NCBI GenBank assembly: GCA_947167105.1
Contig: CAMVGU010000001.1
Span: 62,001 to 126,000 of the forward strand
Source: an uncultured Selenomonas sp.
GTDB lineage: Bacteria; Bacillota; Negativicutes; Selenomonadales; Selenomonadaceae
Direction of reading: 5' to 3'
Length of the DNA: 64,000 nt
Position 1 is the stretch's first letter; every line of letters starts with the position of its first letter. Below the pieces are notes generated by a model, which searched no databases, was not told the origin of the DNA, and saw only the letters and a program-made list of their open reading frames with translations. The position numbers and the translations under genes are program-made. Shown one piece after another: positions 34,217 to 44,191 of this stretch.

Positions 34217-34525
34217 ATGGTACGCAGGATTGTTTTGCTCTGCTCCGCCGGCGTTTCCACGAATCTGCTCGTGCGCCGCATGGAGAGCGAAGCGGCCCGG
34301 CTCGGCTATCCGTGCTCGGTCAGCTTTTATCCGGTGACTGAGGTCAAGCAGGCGGCAGAATTTGCGGATGTTATGCTGCTGGCGCCGCAGTCCTCGTTTG
34401 AACTGCCTGAAATCCAGGTGAAGTTCCCGAATGTCAAGTCCGCAGTCATTCCCAAGGATCTCTATGCAAACATTGACGCGGATAAGATTCTTGACCTGGC
34501 CCAGAAAATTGCGGGCGATTATTAA
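34217..34525 (+). CDS. Orphan PTS EIIB-like protein (lactose/cellobiose type)
   Basis: A 102-residue protein of the EIIB-Lac/Cel family. The phosphocysteine loop is IVLLCSAGVSTNLLVRRM with Cys9 as the presumed phosphorylated residue; the rest (SVSFYPVTEVKQAAEFADVMLLAPQ...) follows the small alpha/beta fold. No EIIA or EIIC gene is near. It lies between glpC and glpK in the same direction, so it is co-expressed with glycerol genes even though glycerol enters through GlpF and not through a PTS. A regulatory phosphocarrier role is inferred from position. Confidence 0.87.
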   Translation: MVRRIVLLCSAGVSTNLLVRRMESEAARLGYPCSVSFYPVTEVKQAAEFADVMLLAPQSSFELPEIQVKFPNVKSAVIPKDLYANIDADKILDLAQKIAGDY

Positions 34526-34526
34526 G

Positions 34527-36137
<1,611 letters not shown>

Positions 36138-36169
36138 GGCTCATAGATTAGGATGATATCCTGGGGAGG

Positions 36170-36192
36170 CCGGAGCGCATGCAGCGCTCCGG
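36170..36192 (+). other. Intergenic hairpin between glpK and glpF
   Basis: A perfect 9-bp stem (CCGGAGCGC / GCGCTCCGG) with a 5-base loop (ATGCA). No T-run follows, so it is more likely an mRNA stabiliser or processing site than a terminator. Confidence 0.55.
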
Positions 36193-36253
36193 CGCCTGGG
36201 AAGCAATCATTAAGTATTTATTTTGAGGTGTTTTGGAAAGAAGGTTTTTATTT

Positions 36254-37012
36254 ATGGTAACTGGTTATGAGAACCTGCTGGGCGAGTTTGTTGGCACTAT
36301 GGTGCTGCTTGTTCTGGGCTGCGGCGTTTGTGCAAACTTGACGTTGAACAAATCCAAAGGTGTAGGCGGCGGGTGGATCTGCATAGCCTTCGGCTGGGGT
36401 TTTGGTGTTACTTTCGGTGTTTTCACGGCTACGACTCTCGGTGCTCCCCAGGGCGACCTGAATCCGGCTGTTACGCTTGCCAAGACCCTGATGGGAGTTT
36501 ACACTTTCAATCAGTTCATCGTTACTTCCCTTGTGCAGATTCTCGGCGGCATCGTCGGTGCAGCTATCGTCTGGATCACCTACCTTGCTCATTGGGAAGA
36601 GACTCCGGATCAGGCAGCCAAGCTTGGCATTTTCTGCACGGCTCCGGCTATCCGCGGCAAGAATGGCCTGGCTTTCATCACTGAGGTTTCTGCCACCTTC
36701 TTCCTGATGTTCCTTATCCTGATGGTCTTCTCCAAGTGCTTCAGCTACGGTGCAGTGGCAGCCGGCCTTGCCAATGGCTATGGTCCCTACATTGTTGGCA
36801 TGCTGATCGTGGCCCTCGGCCTGTCCCTTGGCGGCCCCACCGGTTACGCCATGAATCCTGCCCGTGACCTCGGCCCGCGCATCGCCCATGCAATCCTTCC
36901 GATTGCCGGTAAGGGCGGCTCTGACTGGGGCTATGCCTGGGTGCCTGTTGCCGGCCCGCTGGTGGGCGCGACCCTCGCTTATGTAGCAGCCAAGGCTTTC
37001 GGGGCTTTCTGA
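36254..37012 (+). CDS. glpF: Glycerol facilitator (aquaporin family)
   Basis: A 252-residue membrane channel with the two NPA boxes of the aquaglyceroporin fold: GDLNPAVTLA (about residue 70) and YAMNPARDLGPR (about residue 205). The Asp after the second NPAR is typical of glycerol channels. I start it at ATG 36254, with SD AAAGAAGG 9 bases upstream; the TTG at 36233 is less likely. It lets glycerol enter by diffusion, to be trapped by GlpK. A terminator follows 40 bases after the stop. Confidence 0.95.
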   Translation: MVTGYENLLGEFVGTMVLLVLGCGVCANLTLNKSKGVGGGWICIAFGWGFGVTFGVFTATTLGAPQGDLNPAVTLAKTLMGVYTFNQFIVTSLVQILGGIVGAAIVWITYLAHWEETPDQAAKLGIFCTAPAIRGKNGLAFITEVSATFFLMFLILMVFSKCFSYGAVAAGLANGYGPYIVGMLIVALGLSLGGPTGYAMNPARDLGPRIAHAILPIAGKGGSDWGYAWVPVAGPLVGATLAYVAAKAFGAF

Positions 37013-37052
37013 TTGTTTATCCGTTCCCGATAAATACATAGATTTTTTCTGA

Positions 37053-37093
37053 ATCAGGAGCAAGCGGTTTAGCCCGTGCTCCTGATTTCTTTT
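37053..37093 (+). terminator. Rho-independent terminator after glpF
   Basis: A 10-bp perfect stem (ATCAGGAGCA / TGCTCCTGAT, 37053-37062 and 37077-37086) with a 14-base loop, followed by TTCTTTT. It separates glpF from the promoter of the second glpK-like gene. Confidence 0.88.
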
Positions 37094-37119
37094 GCATGTA
37101 GGCATAATTATGTTATACT
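37092..37119 (+). promoter_or_regulatory. Promoter of the glpK-like gene and hisFIE
   Basis: TTGCAT (37092-37097), a 16-base spacer and TATACT (37114-37119); a second TATACT begins at 37119. Downstream an inverted repeat TCTGT-GTATG-ACAGA (37133-37147) could be an operator. Because hisF begins 20 bases after the glpK-like stop and no terminator lies between, this promoter probably also drives hisF and hisIE. Confidence 0.58.
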
Positions 37120-37167
37120 ATACTATAACTAGTCTGTGTATGACAGATTGTCTGAAAGGAACGGGTT

Positions 37168-38661
37168 ATGCAGAAAAAATATATCCTGGCACTGGATTCA
37201 GGCACTGTGAAGAACAGAGCCGTCATTTTTGATAAGAATGGCGAGCTGGTTTCCTATGCGGAAAAGAAAATTAGTGTGGATGTGCCCTGCGAGGATTGGA
37301 TAGAGCAGGATGCGGATGAGATATGGAGCACTCAGCTATGGACTGCCCGTGAGGCACTGCGCCTAGCAGATATAGGACATCAGGAAATTGCCGGTGTAGC
37401 CGTCACGAACCAGAGAGAGACTTCCCTGGTCTGGAACCGCCACACAGGCCGTCCTGTCTATCCGGCCATCAGCTGGCAGTCACGCCAGACGGAGGGCATC
37501 TGCGAAAAACTGAAGAAAATGGGATTGCAGGAGGAAATCCGGCAAAAGACCTCTCTGGTGGTGAATCCGTATTTTTCCGGCACAAAGCTTATCTGGATAC
37601 TAGACAATGTGGCTGGCGCACGGGATATGGCAAAGCAGGGCGACCTGATTTTTGGCACGGTGGACACATGGCTGATGTGGAAGCTGTCCGGCGGGGAAAT
37701 ATTTGCGACCGACTACTCCAATGCCTCGCGCAGCATGCTTTTCCACCTGAAGAATCTGGAGTGGGACGCAGAGCTTTTGGAGCAACTGGATATACCGGCC
37801 TGCATGATGCCTGCGGTGTATCCTTCAAGCTATATTTATGGCATGACGGAACCTTCTACGCTGGGTTCAGCCATACCGATTGCCGCTTGCATTGGCAATC
37901 AGCAGGCGGATCTCTTTGGCCAGGCTTGTTTTGACAAGGGGGAGGCCAAGAATTCATACGGCGAGGGCTCATTTTTTTTGATGAATGCTGGCCATGAGTT
38001 CAGTCACTCACGGAACGGACTCATCACGACCGTAGCATGGGGCATAGGCGATGAAGTCACTTATGCGCTGGAGGGCAGTATTTTTATGTCCGGTGCTACG
38101 TTGAAGTGGTTGAAGAACGGCTTAGGCATTCTGAAATCCATGCCGGATTCCGAATGGGTATCAAAACAGGTGCCGGATACCGATGGCGTGTACTTTGTGC
38201 CATCCTTCAGGGGATTATCGGCACCCTACTGGGATACACAGACCACGGGCATGATTATCGGGCTGAAAGAAAGTACCCAGCGTGCCCATATAATCAGGGC
38301 AGCACTGGCGGCACTGGCCTATCAGGTGCGTGATGTCTATGAAGCGATATGCTCGGATATTGATGTGCCGATATATGACTTGCGCGTGGATGGCGGTGCT
38401 AGCGCAAATAATCTGCTGTTGCAGTTCCAGGCGGATATATTGAATATTCCCATCATCAGGCCGTACATTACGGAAACGACGGCGCTGGGCGCGGCCTATC
38501 TTGCCGGTCTTGCAACGGGGGTCTGGAAGGACGTGGACGAGTTGCGCCGCATCCACCGTTCCGGTATCGTGTTTAAGCCTCAGATGAGCGAGGAGCGCCG
38601 TACCGCCCTTTATGATGGCTGGCAGGATGCGGTATCCAAGGTCATCGGCTGGCCCAATTAG
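37168..38661 (+). CDS. Glycerol-kinase paralogue, probable pseudoenzyme
   Basis: A 497-residue FGGY-family protein that aligns without gaps to the GlpK encoded upstream over at least the first 280 residues. Key residues differ: the catalytic-base Asp244 is Asn (IGNQQADLFG), Thr266 of the nucleotide site is Glu (SYGEGSFFL), and the phosphate loop GTTSN is GTVKN (Val14, Lys15). Substrate-side residues Arg83, Glu84, Tyr135 and Gln245 are kept, so glycerol may still bind. It is not broken: the frame is full length with its own promoter. It probably is a sensor, regulator or partner of GlpK, or it acts on another substrate; catalysis as a glycerol kinase is unlikely. Confidence 0.85.
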   Translation: MQKKYILALDSGTVKNRAVIFDKNGELVSYAEKKISVDVPCEDWIEQDADEIWSTQLWTAREALRLADIGHQEIAGVAVTNQRETSLVWNRHTGRPVYPAISWQSRQTEGICEKLKKMGLQEEIRQKTSLVVNPYFSGTKLIWILDNVAGARDMAKQGDLIFGTVDTWLMWKLSGGEIFATDYSNASRSMLFHLKNLEWDAELLEQLDIPACMMPAVYPSSYIYGMTEPSTLGSAIPIAACIGNQQADLFGQACFDKGEAKNSYGEGSFFLMNAGHEFSHSRNGLITTVAWGIGDEVTYALEGSIFMSGATLKWLKNGLGILKSMPDSEWVSKQVPDTDGVYFVPSFRGLSAPYWDTQTTGMIIGLKESTQRAHIIRAALAALAYQVRDVYEAICSDIDVPIYDLRVDGGASANNLLLQFQADILNIPIIRPYITETTALGAAYLAGLATGVWKDVDELRRIHRSGIVFKPQMSEERRTALYDGWQDAVSKVIGWPN

Positions 38662-38681
38662 TATAAAAGGAGCTGATTCAT

Positions 38682-39452
38682 ATAAGCGGGTCTACATATA
38701 CAAAGCGTATTATTCCCTGCCTGGACGTGAAGGGCGGGCGTGTTGTCAAGGGCACAAATTTTGTGGGCCTACGGGATGCAGGAGACCCGGTGGAACTGGC
38801 CGCTCGTTATGACAAGGAACGTGCGGACGAGCTGGTGTTTTTGGATATTACGGCCTCCAGCGATCAGCGCGACACCATTGTGCAGGTGGCGCAGGATTGC
38901 GCTTCCCAGGTCTTTATACCCTTTACGGTGGGTGGCGGCATACGCACAGTCGAGGATATGTGGCGCATGCTGAAAGCCGGTGCTGACAAGACTTCTGTAA
39001 ATACGGCGGCCATCAAGAATCCCCGCCTTATTGAAGAAGGAGCCGCAAAATTTGGCTCTCAGTGCATTGTGCTGGCGGTGGATGCACGCCGTTCTGGGGA
39101 GCACAAATGGGAGGTCTACATTAACGGTGGCCGTACCCCCACCGGGCTGGATTGCTTGGATTGGGTACGCAAAGCTGTCGCGCTGGGGGCAGGGGAAATC
39201 CTGCTTACCAGCATGGATGCGGATGGGACCAAAGCGGGCTACGATATTGAGCTCACACGGGCAGTCTCGGAGGCTGTGAATGTGCCGGTTATAGCCTCCG
39301 GCGGTGCGGGAGAGCTCTCTCATTTTTATGATGTTCTGACCGAGGGCAAGGCAGATGCAGTGCTTGCAGCCTCAGTATTCCATTACGGTCAGTTCACCAT
39401 CAGGCAAGTAAAGGAATATTTAAAATCTCGTGGAGTGGAGGTAAGGCTCTGA
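38682..39452 (+). CDS. hisF: Imidazole glycerol phosphate synthase, cyclase subunit
   Basis: HisF closes the imidazole ring with ammonia from HisH. No ATG, GTG or TTG opens the full protein: the first is GTG 38727, which would delete the strand [11 protein letters not shown] that carries a catalytic Asp. In frame upstream are ATA (38682) and ATT (38676); the SD AAGGAG (38667-38672) is 9 bases before ATA and 3 before ATT, and a stop (TAA) is at 38664. I therefore place the start at ATA 38682, giving 256 residues, the normal length. Other motifs: [47 protein letters not shown]. It sits 20 bases after the glpK-like gene. Confidence 0.9.
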   Translation: MSGSTYTKRIIPCLDVKGGRVVKGTNFVGLRDAGDPVELAARYDKERADELVFLDITASSDQRDTIVQVAQDCASQVFIPFTVGGGIRTVEDMWRMLKAGADKTSVNTAAIKNPRLIEEGAAKFGSQCIVLAVDARRSGEHKWEVYINGGRTPTGLDCLDWVRKAVALGAGEILLTSMDADGTKAGYDIELTRAVSEAVNVPVIASGGAGELSHFYDVLTEGKADAVLAASVFHYGQFTIRQVKEYLKSRGVEVRL

Positions 39453-40168
39453 TGGACACAGCAAAGATTGATATTTCTATGGTAAAATTTGATGAAAAGG
39501 GTTTGGTGCCCGCAGTCGTGCAGGAAGAAAGCGGCCAGGTGCTGATGCTCGCTTACATGAATGAGGAGTCCCTGCGGAAGACACTGGAAACGGGCTATGC
39601 CTGGTATTACAGCCGCAGCCGCCAGCAGCTCTGGCAAAAGGGTGAGACTTCCGGCAATGTGCAGAAGGTCAGGGAAATATCCTACGATTGCGACGGCGAT
39701 ACGTTGCTTGTGCGCGTACACCAGACGGGGGTGGCCTGCCATACGGGCACTTATTCCTGCTTCAGCGGCAGGAAGCTGGCAGGGGAGGAATCGGAAAAGG
39801 GCGTGGCTCTTGTCCCTCCCGAGCCTCAGACTTCCCTGGCCGAAGTGCTGAACCAGCTTTATGATATCATCCGTGATCGCCAGTTGAACCCTGTGGATGG
39901 CTCCTATACGAACTATTTATTCGAAAAGGGACAGGATAAAATTCTGAAAAAGGTCGGCGAGGAAGCCGTGGAGACGGTAATAGCGTCAAAGAACGGCAAC
40001 AACCAGGAAGTAGTGTATGAGATGGGTGATTTGTGGTATCACTGCCTGGTACTCCTGGCCTATCATGGCATTAAGCCGGACGAGCTGTTCGCAGAACTTA
40101 TGAATAGGCGCAAGGGAGGCAATTATCATAAGTTCACCGGAAAGACAGGCGTAAGGCCGGAAATGTAA
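39452..40168 (+). CDS. hisIE: Bifunctional PRA-CH / PRA-PH (HisI-HisE fusion)
   Basis: A 238-residue fusion carrying the second and third steps of histidine synthesis. The N-terminal cyclohydrolase (residues 1-115) shows [19 protein letters not shown], the Zn/Mg-binding [23 protein letters not shown] and CFSGRKL. The C-terminal pyrophosphohydrolase (residues about 130-225) shows [40 protein letters not shown] and [13 protein letters not shown]. Its ATG shares a base with the hisF stop. It is the last his gene in the window. Confidence 0.96.
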   Translation: MDTAKIDISMVKFDEKGLVPAVVQEESGQVLMLAYMNEESLRKTLETGYAWYYSRSRQQLWQKGETSGNVQKVREISYDCDGDTLLVRVHQTGVACHTGTYSCFSGRKLAGEESEKGVALVPPEPQTSLAEVLNQLYDIIRDRQLNPVDGSYTNYLFEKGQDKILKKVGEEAVETVIASKNGNNQEVVYEMGDLWYHCLVLLAYHGIKPDELFAELMNRRKGGNYHKFTGKTGVRPEM

Positions 40169-40207
40169 TTTCACGGCATATATTTACATAGCAGAGGAGA
40201 GAGTTTA

Positions 40208-41416
40208 TTGCCAAACGTATTTGACACCTTGAAGGAACGCGGGTTCATTGCCCAGTGTACCAATGAAGATGAACTTAGAAAGCTCTTTGATGAGAAGCAG
40301 GTGACTTTCTACATCGGTTTTGACCCGACGGCGGACAGTTTGCACGCGGGACACTTTATCGCCTTGATGGCAATGGCACATATGCAGAAAGCTGGCCATC
40401 GTCCTATCTGCCTGGTAGGCGGCGGTACTGGTACGATAGGTGATCCCTCCGGCCGCACGGATATGCGCAAGATGATGACTGATGAAATCATCGAGCATAA
40501 CTGTGAATGCTTCAAGCGGCAGATTGCCCGCTTTATAGACTTTTCCGATGGCAAGGCCATCATGGTCAATAACGGCAATTGGCTGCGCAAACTGAATTAC
40601 ATCGAATTCCTGCGGGAAGTTGGAGCAGAATTCACCGTCAATCGCATGCTGGCGGCGGAAGCCTACAAGCAGCGCTGGGAAAAGGGCCTGACCTTCCTGG
40701 AGTTTAACTATATGGTCATGCAGGGCTACGACTTCCTTGAACTGTACAGGCGCTATGGCTGCCAGCTGGAGATGGGCGGCGATGACCAATGGTCAAATAT
40801 CATAGCTGGTGTCGAGCTTTGCCGCCGCAAACTGCAGGCTCCCGTTTACGGTTTGACCAATAAGCTGCTTACCAAGAGTGACGGCAAGAAAATGGGCAAG
40901 ACAGCAGGCGGCGCTTTATGGCTGGATGCGGAAAAGACCTCTCCATATGAATTCTATCAGTACTGGCGCAACGTCGATGACGCAGATGTAGAGAAATGCC
41001 TGGCCCTCCTGACCTTCCTGCCCATGGACGAAGTACGCCGTCTGGGGGCAATGAAGGACCAGCAGGCGAACGAGGCCAAGGCCGTGCTTGCCTATGAGGT
41101 TACAAAAATCGTGCATGGCGAGGAAGAGGCAAAGAAAGCCAAGCAGTCTGCGGAGGCACTATTCGGCGGCAGCGGCAATGCGTCAGACATGCCGACAGTC
41201 AAGGCCGCGCCAGGGCAGAAACTCCTGGATGCCCTCGTCTCCGGCGGAGTCTTCGCTTCCAAAGGTGAAGGCAAGCGCCTGATCCAGCAAAACGGACTTG
41301 CCTTGAATGATGTTAAAGTTTCTGATATAGATTACATGCTGCAGGAAGCAGATTTCCAGGATGGTGCAGCTATTGTAAAGAAGGGCAAGAAGAAATATTA
41401 TAAACTTGTGCGGTGA
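40208..41416 (+). CDS. tyrS: Tyrosyl-tRNA synthetase
   Basis: A 402-residue class I synthetase starting at TTG 40208, with SD AGGAGAGAG upstream. The HIGH-like motif is in [22 protein letters not shown], tyrosine-site and catalytic [15 protein letters not shown] follows, and the KMSKS-like loop is [12 protein letters not shown]. The C-terminal 60 residues form an S4 RNA-binding domain ([20 protein letters not shown]). Only 39 bases separate it from hisIE, too few for a T-box leader; none is seen. Confidence 0.96.
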   Translation: MPNVFDTLKERGFIAQCTNEDELRKLFDEKQVTFYIGFDPTADSLHAGHFIALMAMAHMQKAGHRPICLVGGGTGTIGDPSGRTDMRKMMTDEIIEHNCECFKRQIARFIDFSDGKAIMVNNGNWLRKLNYIEFLREVGAEFTVNRMLAAEAYKQRWEKGLTFLEFNYMVMQGYDFLELYRRYGCQLEMGGDDQWSNIIAGVELCRRKLQAPVYGLTNKLLTKSDGKKMGKTAGGALWLDAEKTSPYEFYQYWRNVDDADVEKCLALLTFLPMDEVRRLGAMKDQQANEAKAVLAYEVTKIVHGEEEAKKAKQSAEALFGGSGNASDMPTVKAAPGQKLLDALVSGGVFASKGEGKRLIQQNGLALNDVKVSDIDYMLQEADFQDGAAIVKKGKKKYYKLVR

Positions 41417-41491
41417 TTTGTTATTTTTCATTGTAAAATCACTGACAACGGTGTTAAAATGGGAAGGTACGCATAAAAATATAATTTACAT

Positions 41492-41515
41492 GATTGGCGG
41501 CGTATGCCGCCAATC
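41492..41515 (+). promoter_or_regulatory. Strong hairpin in the alaS leader
   Basis: A perfect 10-bp stem (GATTGGCGGC / GCCGCCAATC) with loop GTAT ends about 10 bases before the alaS SD (GGGGGT, 41525-41530). A TATAAT (41480-41485) directly upstream could place the transcript start at the hairpin; its -35 is poor. An alternative promoter is TTGTAA (41431-41436), 18 bases, TAAAAT (41455-41460). No T-run follows, so it is a 5' leader structure rather than a terminator. No T-box motif is visible. Confidence 0.55.
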
Positions 41516-41536
41516 CTCATTATGGGGGTAGATTTT

Positions 41537-44164
41537 TTGAAGTATATGAGTGGCAATGAGCTGCGCGAAGCCTATTTGCAGTTCTTTTCTGAGAAAAAAG
41601 GCCATCTGCGCCTGCCGAGTTTTTCCCTGATTCCGCAGGATGATCCGACGCTTCTCTTGATTGGTGCCGGGATGGCACCTTTGAAGCCGTTTTTTACCGG
41701 CAAGATGAAGCCGCCTCGCACGCGGGTGACGACCAGTCAGCGTTGCGTGCGCACGGGGGATATTGAGAATGTGGGGCGCACCGCGCGTCATCAGACCTAT
41801 TTTGAGATGCTGGGCAACTTCTCCTTTGGCGATTATTTCAAGGGAGAGGCGATTCCCTGGGCCTGGGAGTTCTTGACGGAGGTTGTCGAGCTGCCGAAGG
41901 ATAAGCTCTGGGTTACGGTCTATCCGGACGATGATGAAGCAATCGAGATATGGAAATCCCAGCCAGGCTTCCCGGAGGGACATATCGTGAAGATGGATGA
42001 CAATTTCTGGGAAATCGGGCCGGGTCCCTGCGGGCCGGACTCCGAGATTTACATTGACCTCGGTGAGGAACGCGGCTGTGGCAGCCCGACTTGCGCAGTG
42101 GGGTGCGACTGTGACCGTTACCTGGAAATCTGGAATCTCGTGTTCACCCAATACGACAAGACAGAGGATGGAGAATACAAGCCTCTGGCCCATAAGAACA
42201 TAGATACCGGTTGCGGCCTGGAACGTCTGGCTTCCGTTGTGCAGGGCAAAAAGACCAACTTCGAGACGGATTTGCTCTACCCGATTATCGAATACGCAGC
42301 CGGTGTGGCCGGTATCAAATACGGTGAGGACGAGCAGAAGGATATTTCGCTGAAGGTCATTGCCGACCATGCGCGCTCCATGTCCATTATGATTATGGAT
42401 GGCATTCTGCCGTCCAATGAAGGGCGCGGCTATGTTCTGCGCCGCATCCTGCGCCGCGCCATCCGTCATGGACGCATGCTGGGCATCAAGGACAAGTTCC
42501 TGGAGGGAGCGGTAGCGGCTGTCGTGAAGATTTATGACGGTGCCCGCGATTTCGAGGAACTTGTCAGCAAGCAGGACTATATCAAGAGAGTCATTAGCAT
42601 GGAGGAAGACCGCTTTGCGGCTACGCTGTCCCAGGGTATGACATTGCTGACGGACGAAATAGCATCTGTCAAGGCGGCTGGCAAGCAGGAACTGGCTGGT
42701 GAGGTCGGCTTCCGTCTCTATGATACCTATGGCTTCCCCTGGGAGCTTACTGAGGAAATACTGCATGAGCAGGGGCTTGAACTTGATAAGGCCGGTTTTG
42801 ACAAGGCCATGGAGGAGCAGCGCCAGCGCGCACGCAGCGCCCGTGCCGAAAATCAGCGTGTGGCCGTGCCTGATCTTTCCGGTATCGACACCTCAAAACT
42901 TGTGGTGGATGAGCAGGCCACCGAGGGCAAGGTCATGGCCATCTGGAAAGATGGCGTGCTGGCAGACGAGCTGCATGACGGCGAAGAGGCCGGCATCATT
43001 CTTGACAGGACTCCCTTTTACGCTGAGGGTGGCGGACAGGTCGGTGACGAGGGCTTGCTGCTCTCCGAGTTTGGGCGTATCAGGGCGGTGAACGCGAAGA
43101 AGCTGCCGGATGGCACTGTCTATCATGTTGCCTATGTGGAAGAGGGTCAGCTAAAGGTCGGCGAGACGGTAAAGATTGAAATTGACCAGAGCAAGAAATT
43201 GGCGTCCGCCCGCAATCATACGGGCACGCACCTTCTGCAGGCTGCTTTGAAGCAGGTCGTAGGCGACCAGGTCAACCAGGCTGGTTCCTCGGTGACGCCG
43301 GAGCGCTTGCGCTTTGACTTTACAAACTTCGAGCCGGTGACAGCGCAGCAGCTTGCCGATGTTGAGGAGCTTGTCAATAAGGAAATCCTCAAAGGGCTTG
43401 ATGTGGAGATTTCACATATGGGCATCGAGGAAGCAAAATCTCAGGGTGCCATGGCCCTGTTCGGCGAAAAATACGGCGACATAGTGCGCGTGGTCAAAGT
43501 GCCGGGCTTCTCCATGGAACTCTGCGGCGGCTCCCATGTGAAGAATGTCGGCCAAATCGGCATGTTCAAGATTGTCAGCGAAACGGGCATTGCGTCCGGT
43601 GTGCGCCGCATTGAGGCTATTACGGGCCAGGCCGCACTGGATTATGCGAAACACAAGTTTGCCTTGCTGTCCGAGACGGCAGCCAAATTCAAGACTGCGG
43701 AGGATGAGTTGCCGGCTCAGGTCGACAAGTTCCTGGCGGAGCGCAAGAGCATGCAGGCCCAGTTGGCTGAAGTCGCCAGGATGCGCGAGAAAGCCATGGC
43801 CCAGAAGCTTCTCGGTTCCATGCAGGAAATAGGCTCTGTGCAATATGCTTCTGGCGTGGCCAAGGCTGCTGGCATGGATGAGCTGCGCCAAATTGCGGAT
43901 AAGACCTGCGAGAATTTTGAACAGGGCGTCGCAGTAATTGCCTGTGTCAACGATGGCAAGGTAAATTTGGTGGTGAAGGCTTCCAAGGCTGCTGTCAAGG
44001 CTGGCATACATGCTGGCAAGATCATAAGAGAGGCAGCGCAGCTTGTTGGCGGCGGCGGCGGTGGCCGTCCTGATATGGCCCAGGCAGGGGGCAAAAATCC
44101 CGAGGGACTGCCTAAGGCATTTGAGAAAGCGGCAGAAGTCATCAAGACTCAGTTGGGATGTTGA
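41537..44164 (+). CDS. alaS: Alanyl-tRNA synthetase
   Basis: An 875-residue class II synthetase. I start it at TTG 41537, giving the standard MKYMSGNELREAYLQFF; the SD GGGGGT lies 6 bases upstream. An ATG at 41504 falls inside the leader hairpin. Aminoacylation motifs: FFSEKKGHLRLPSFSLIP, RVTTSQRCVRTGDIENVG, and RGYVLRRILRRAIRHGR. The editing domain has HNHTGTHLLQAAL and CGGSHVKNVGQIG, which bind zinc. The C-terminal C-Ala region (GGGGGGRPDMAQAGGK) is complete. An HlyD-like gene follows after 27 bases. Confidence 0.96.
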   Translation: MKYMSGNELREAYLQFFSEKKGHLRLPSFSLIPQDDPTLLLIGAGMAPLKPFFTGKMKPPRTRVTTSQRCVRTGDIENVGRTARHQTYFEMLGNFSFGDYFKGEAIPWAWEFLTEVVELPKDKLWVTVYPDDDEAIEIWKSQPGFPEGHIVKMDDNFWEIGPGPCGPDSEIYIDLGEERGCGSPTCAVGCDCDRYLEIWNLVFTQYDKTEDGEYKPLAHKNIDTGCGLERLASVVQGKKTNFETDLLYPIIEYAAGVAGIKYGEDEQKDISLKVIADHARSMSIMIMDGILPSNEGRGYVLRRILRRAIRHGRMLGIKDKFLEGAVAAVVKIYDGARDFEELVSKQDYIKRVISMEEDRFAATLSQGMTLLTDEIASVKAAGKQELAGEVGFRLYDTYGFPWELTEEILHEQGLELDKAGFDKAMEEQRQRARSARAENQRVAVPDLSGIDTSKLVVDEQATEGKVMAIWKDGVLADELHDGEEAGIILDRTPFYAEGGGQVGDEGLLLSEFGRIRAVNAKKLPDGTVYHVAYVEEGQLKVGETVKIEIDQSKKLASARNHTGTHLLQAALKQVVGDQVNQAGSSVTPERLRFDFTNFEPVTAQQLADVEELVNKEILKGLDVEISHMGIEEAKSQGAMALFGEKYGDIVRVVKVPGFSMELCGGSHVKNVGQIGMFKIVSETGIASGVRRIEAITGQAALDYAKHKFALLSETAAKFKTAEDELPAQVDKFLAERKSMQAQLAEVARMREKAMAQKLLGSMQEIGSVQYASGVAKAAGMDELRQIADKTCENFEQGVAVIACVNDGKVNLVVKASKAAVKAGIHAGKIIREAAQLVGGGGGGRPDMAQAGGKNPEGLPKAFEKAAEVIKTQLGC

Positions 44165-44191
44165 TTCCGGCAAGCATGGGGGGATTGCTGA

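Noticed and set aside
38727..39452. hisF starting at GTG 38727
   Set aside because: This would remove the first beta strand with a catalytic Asp, and no SD is placed for it; the conserved residues continue upstream.
40169..40207. T-box riboswitch before tyrS (and before alaS or hisZ)
   Set aside because: The gap before tyrS is only 39 bases. None of the three leaders shows a T-box-like UGGNACCGCG segment.
41486..42766. A 426-codon minus-strand frame over the alaS 5' half
   Set aside because: Shadow of alanyl-tRNA synthetase; translation is His/Arg/Gln-rich without domains.
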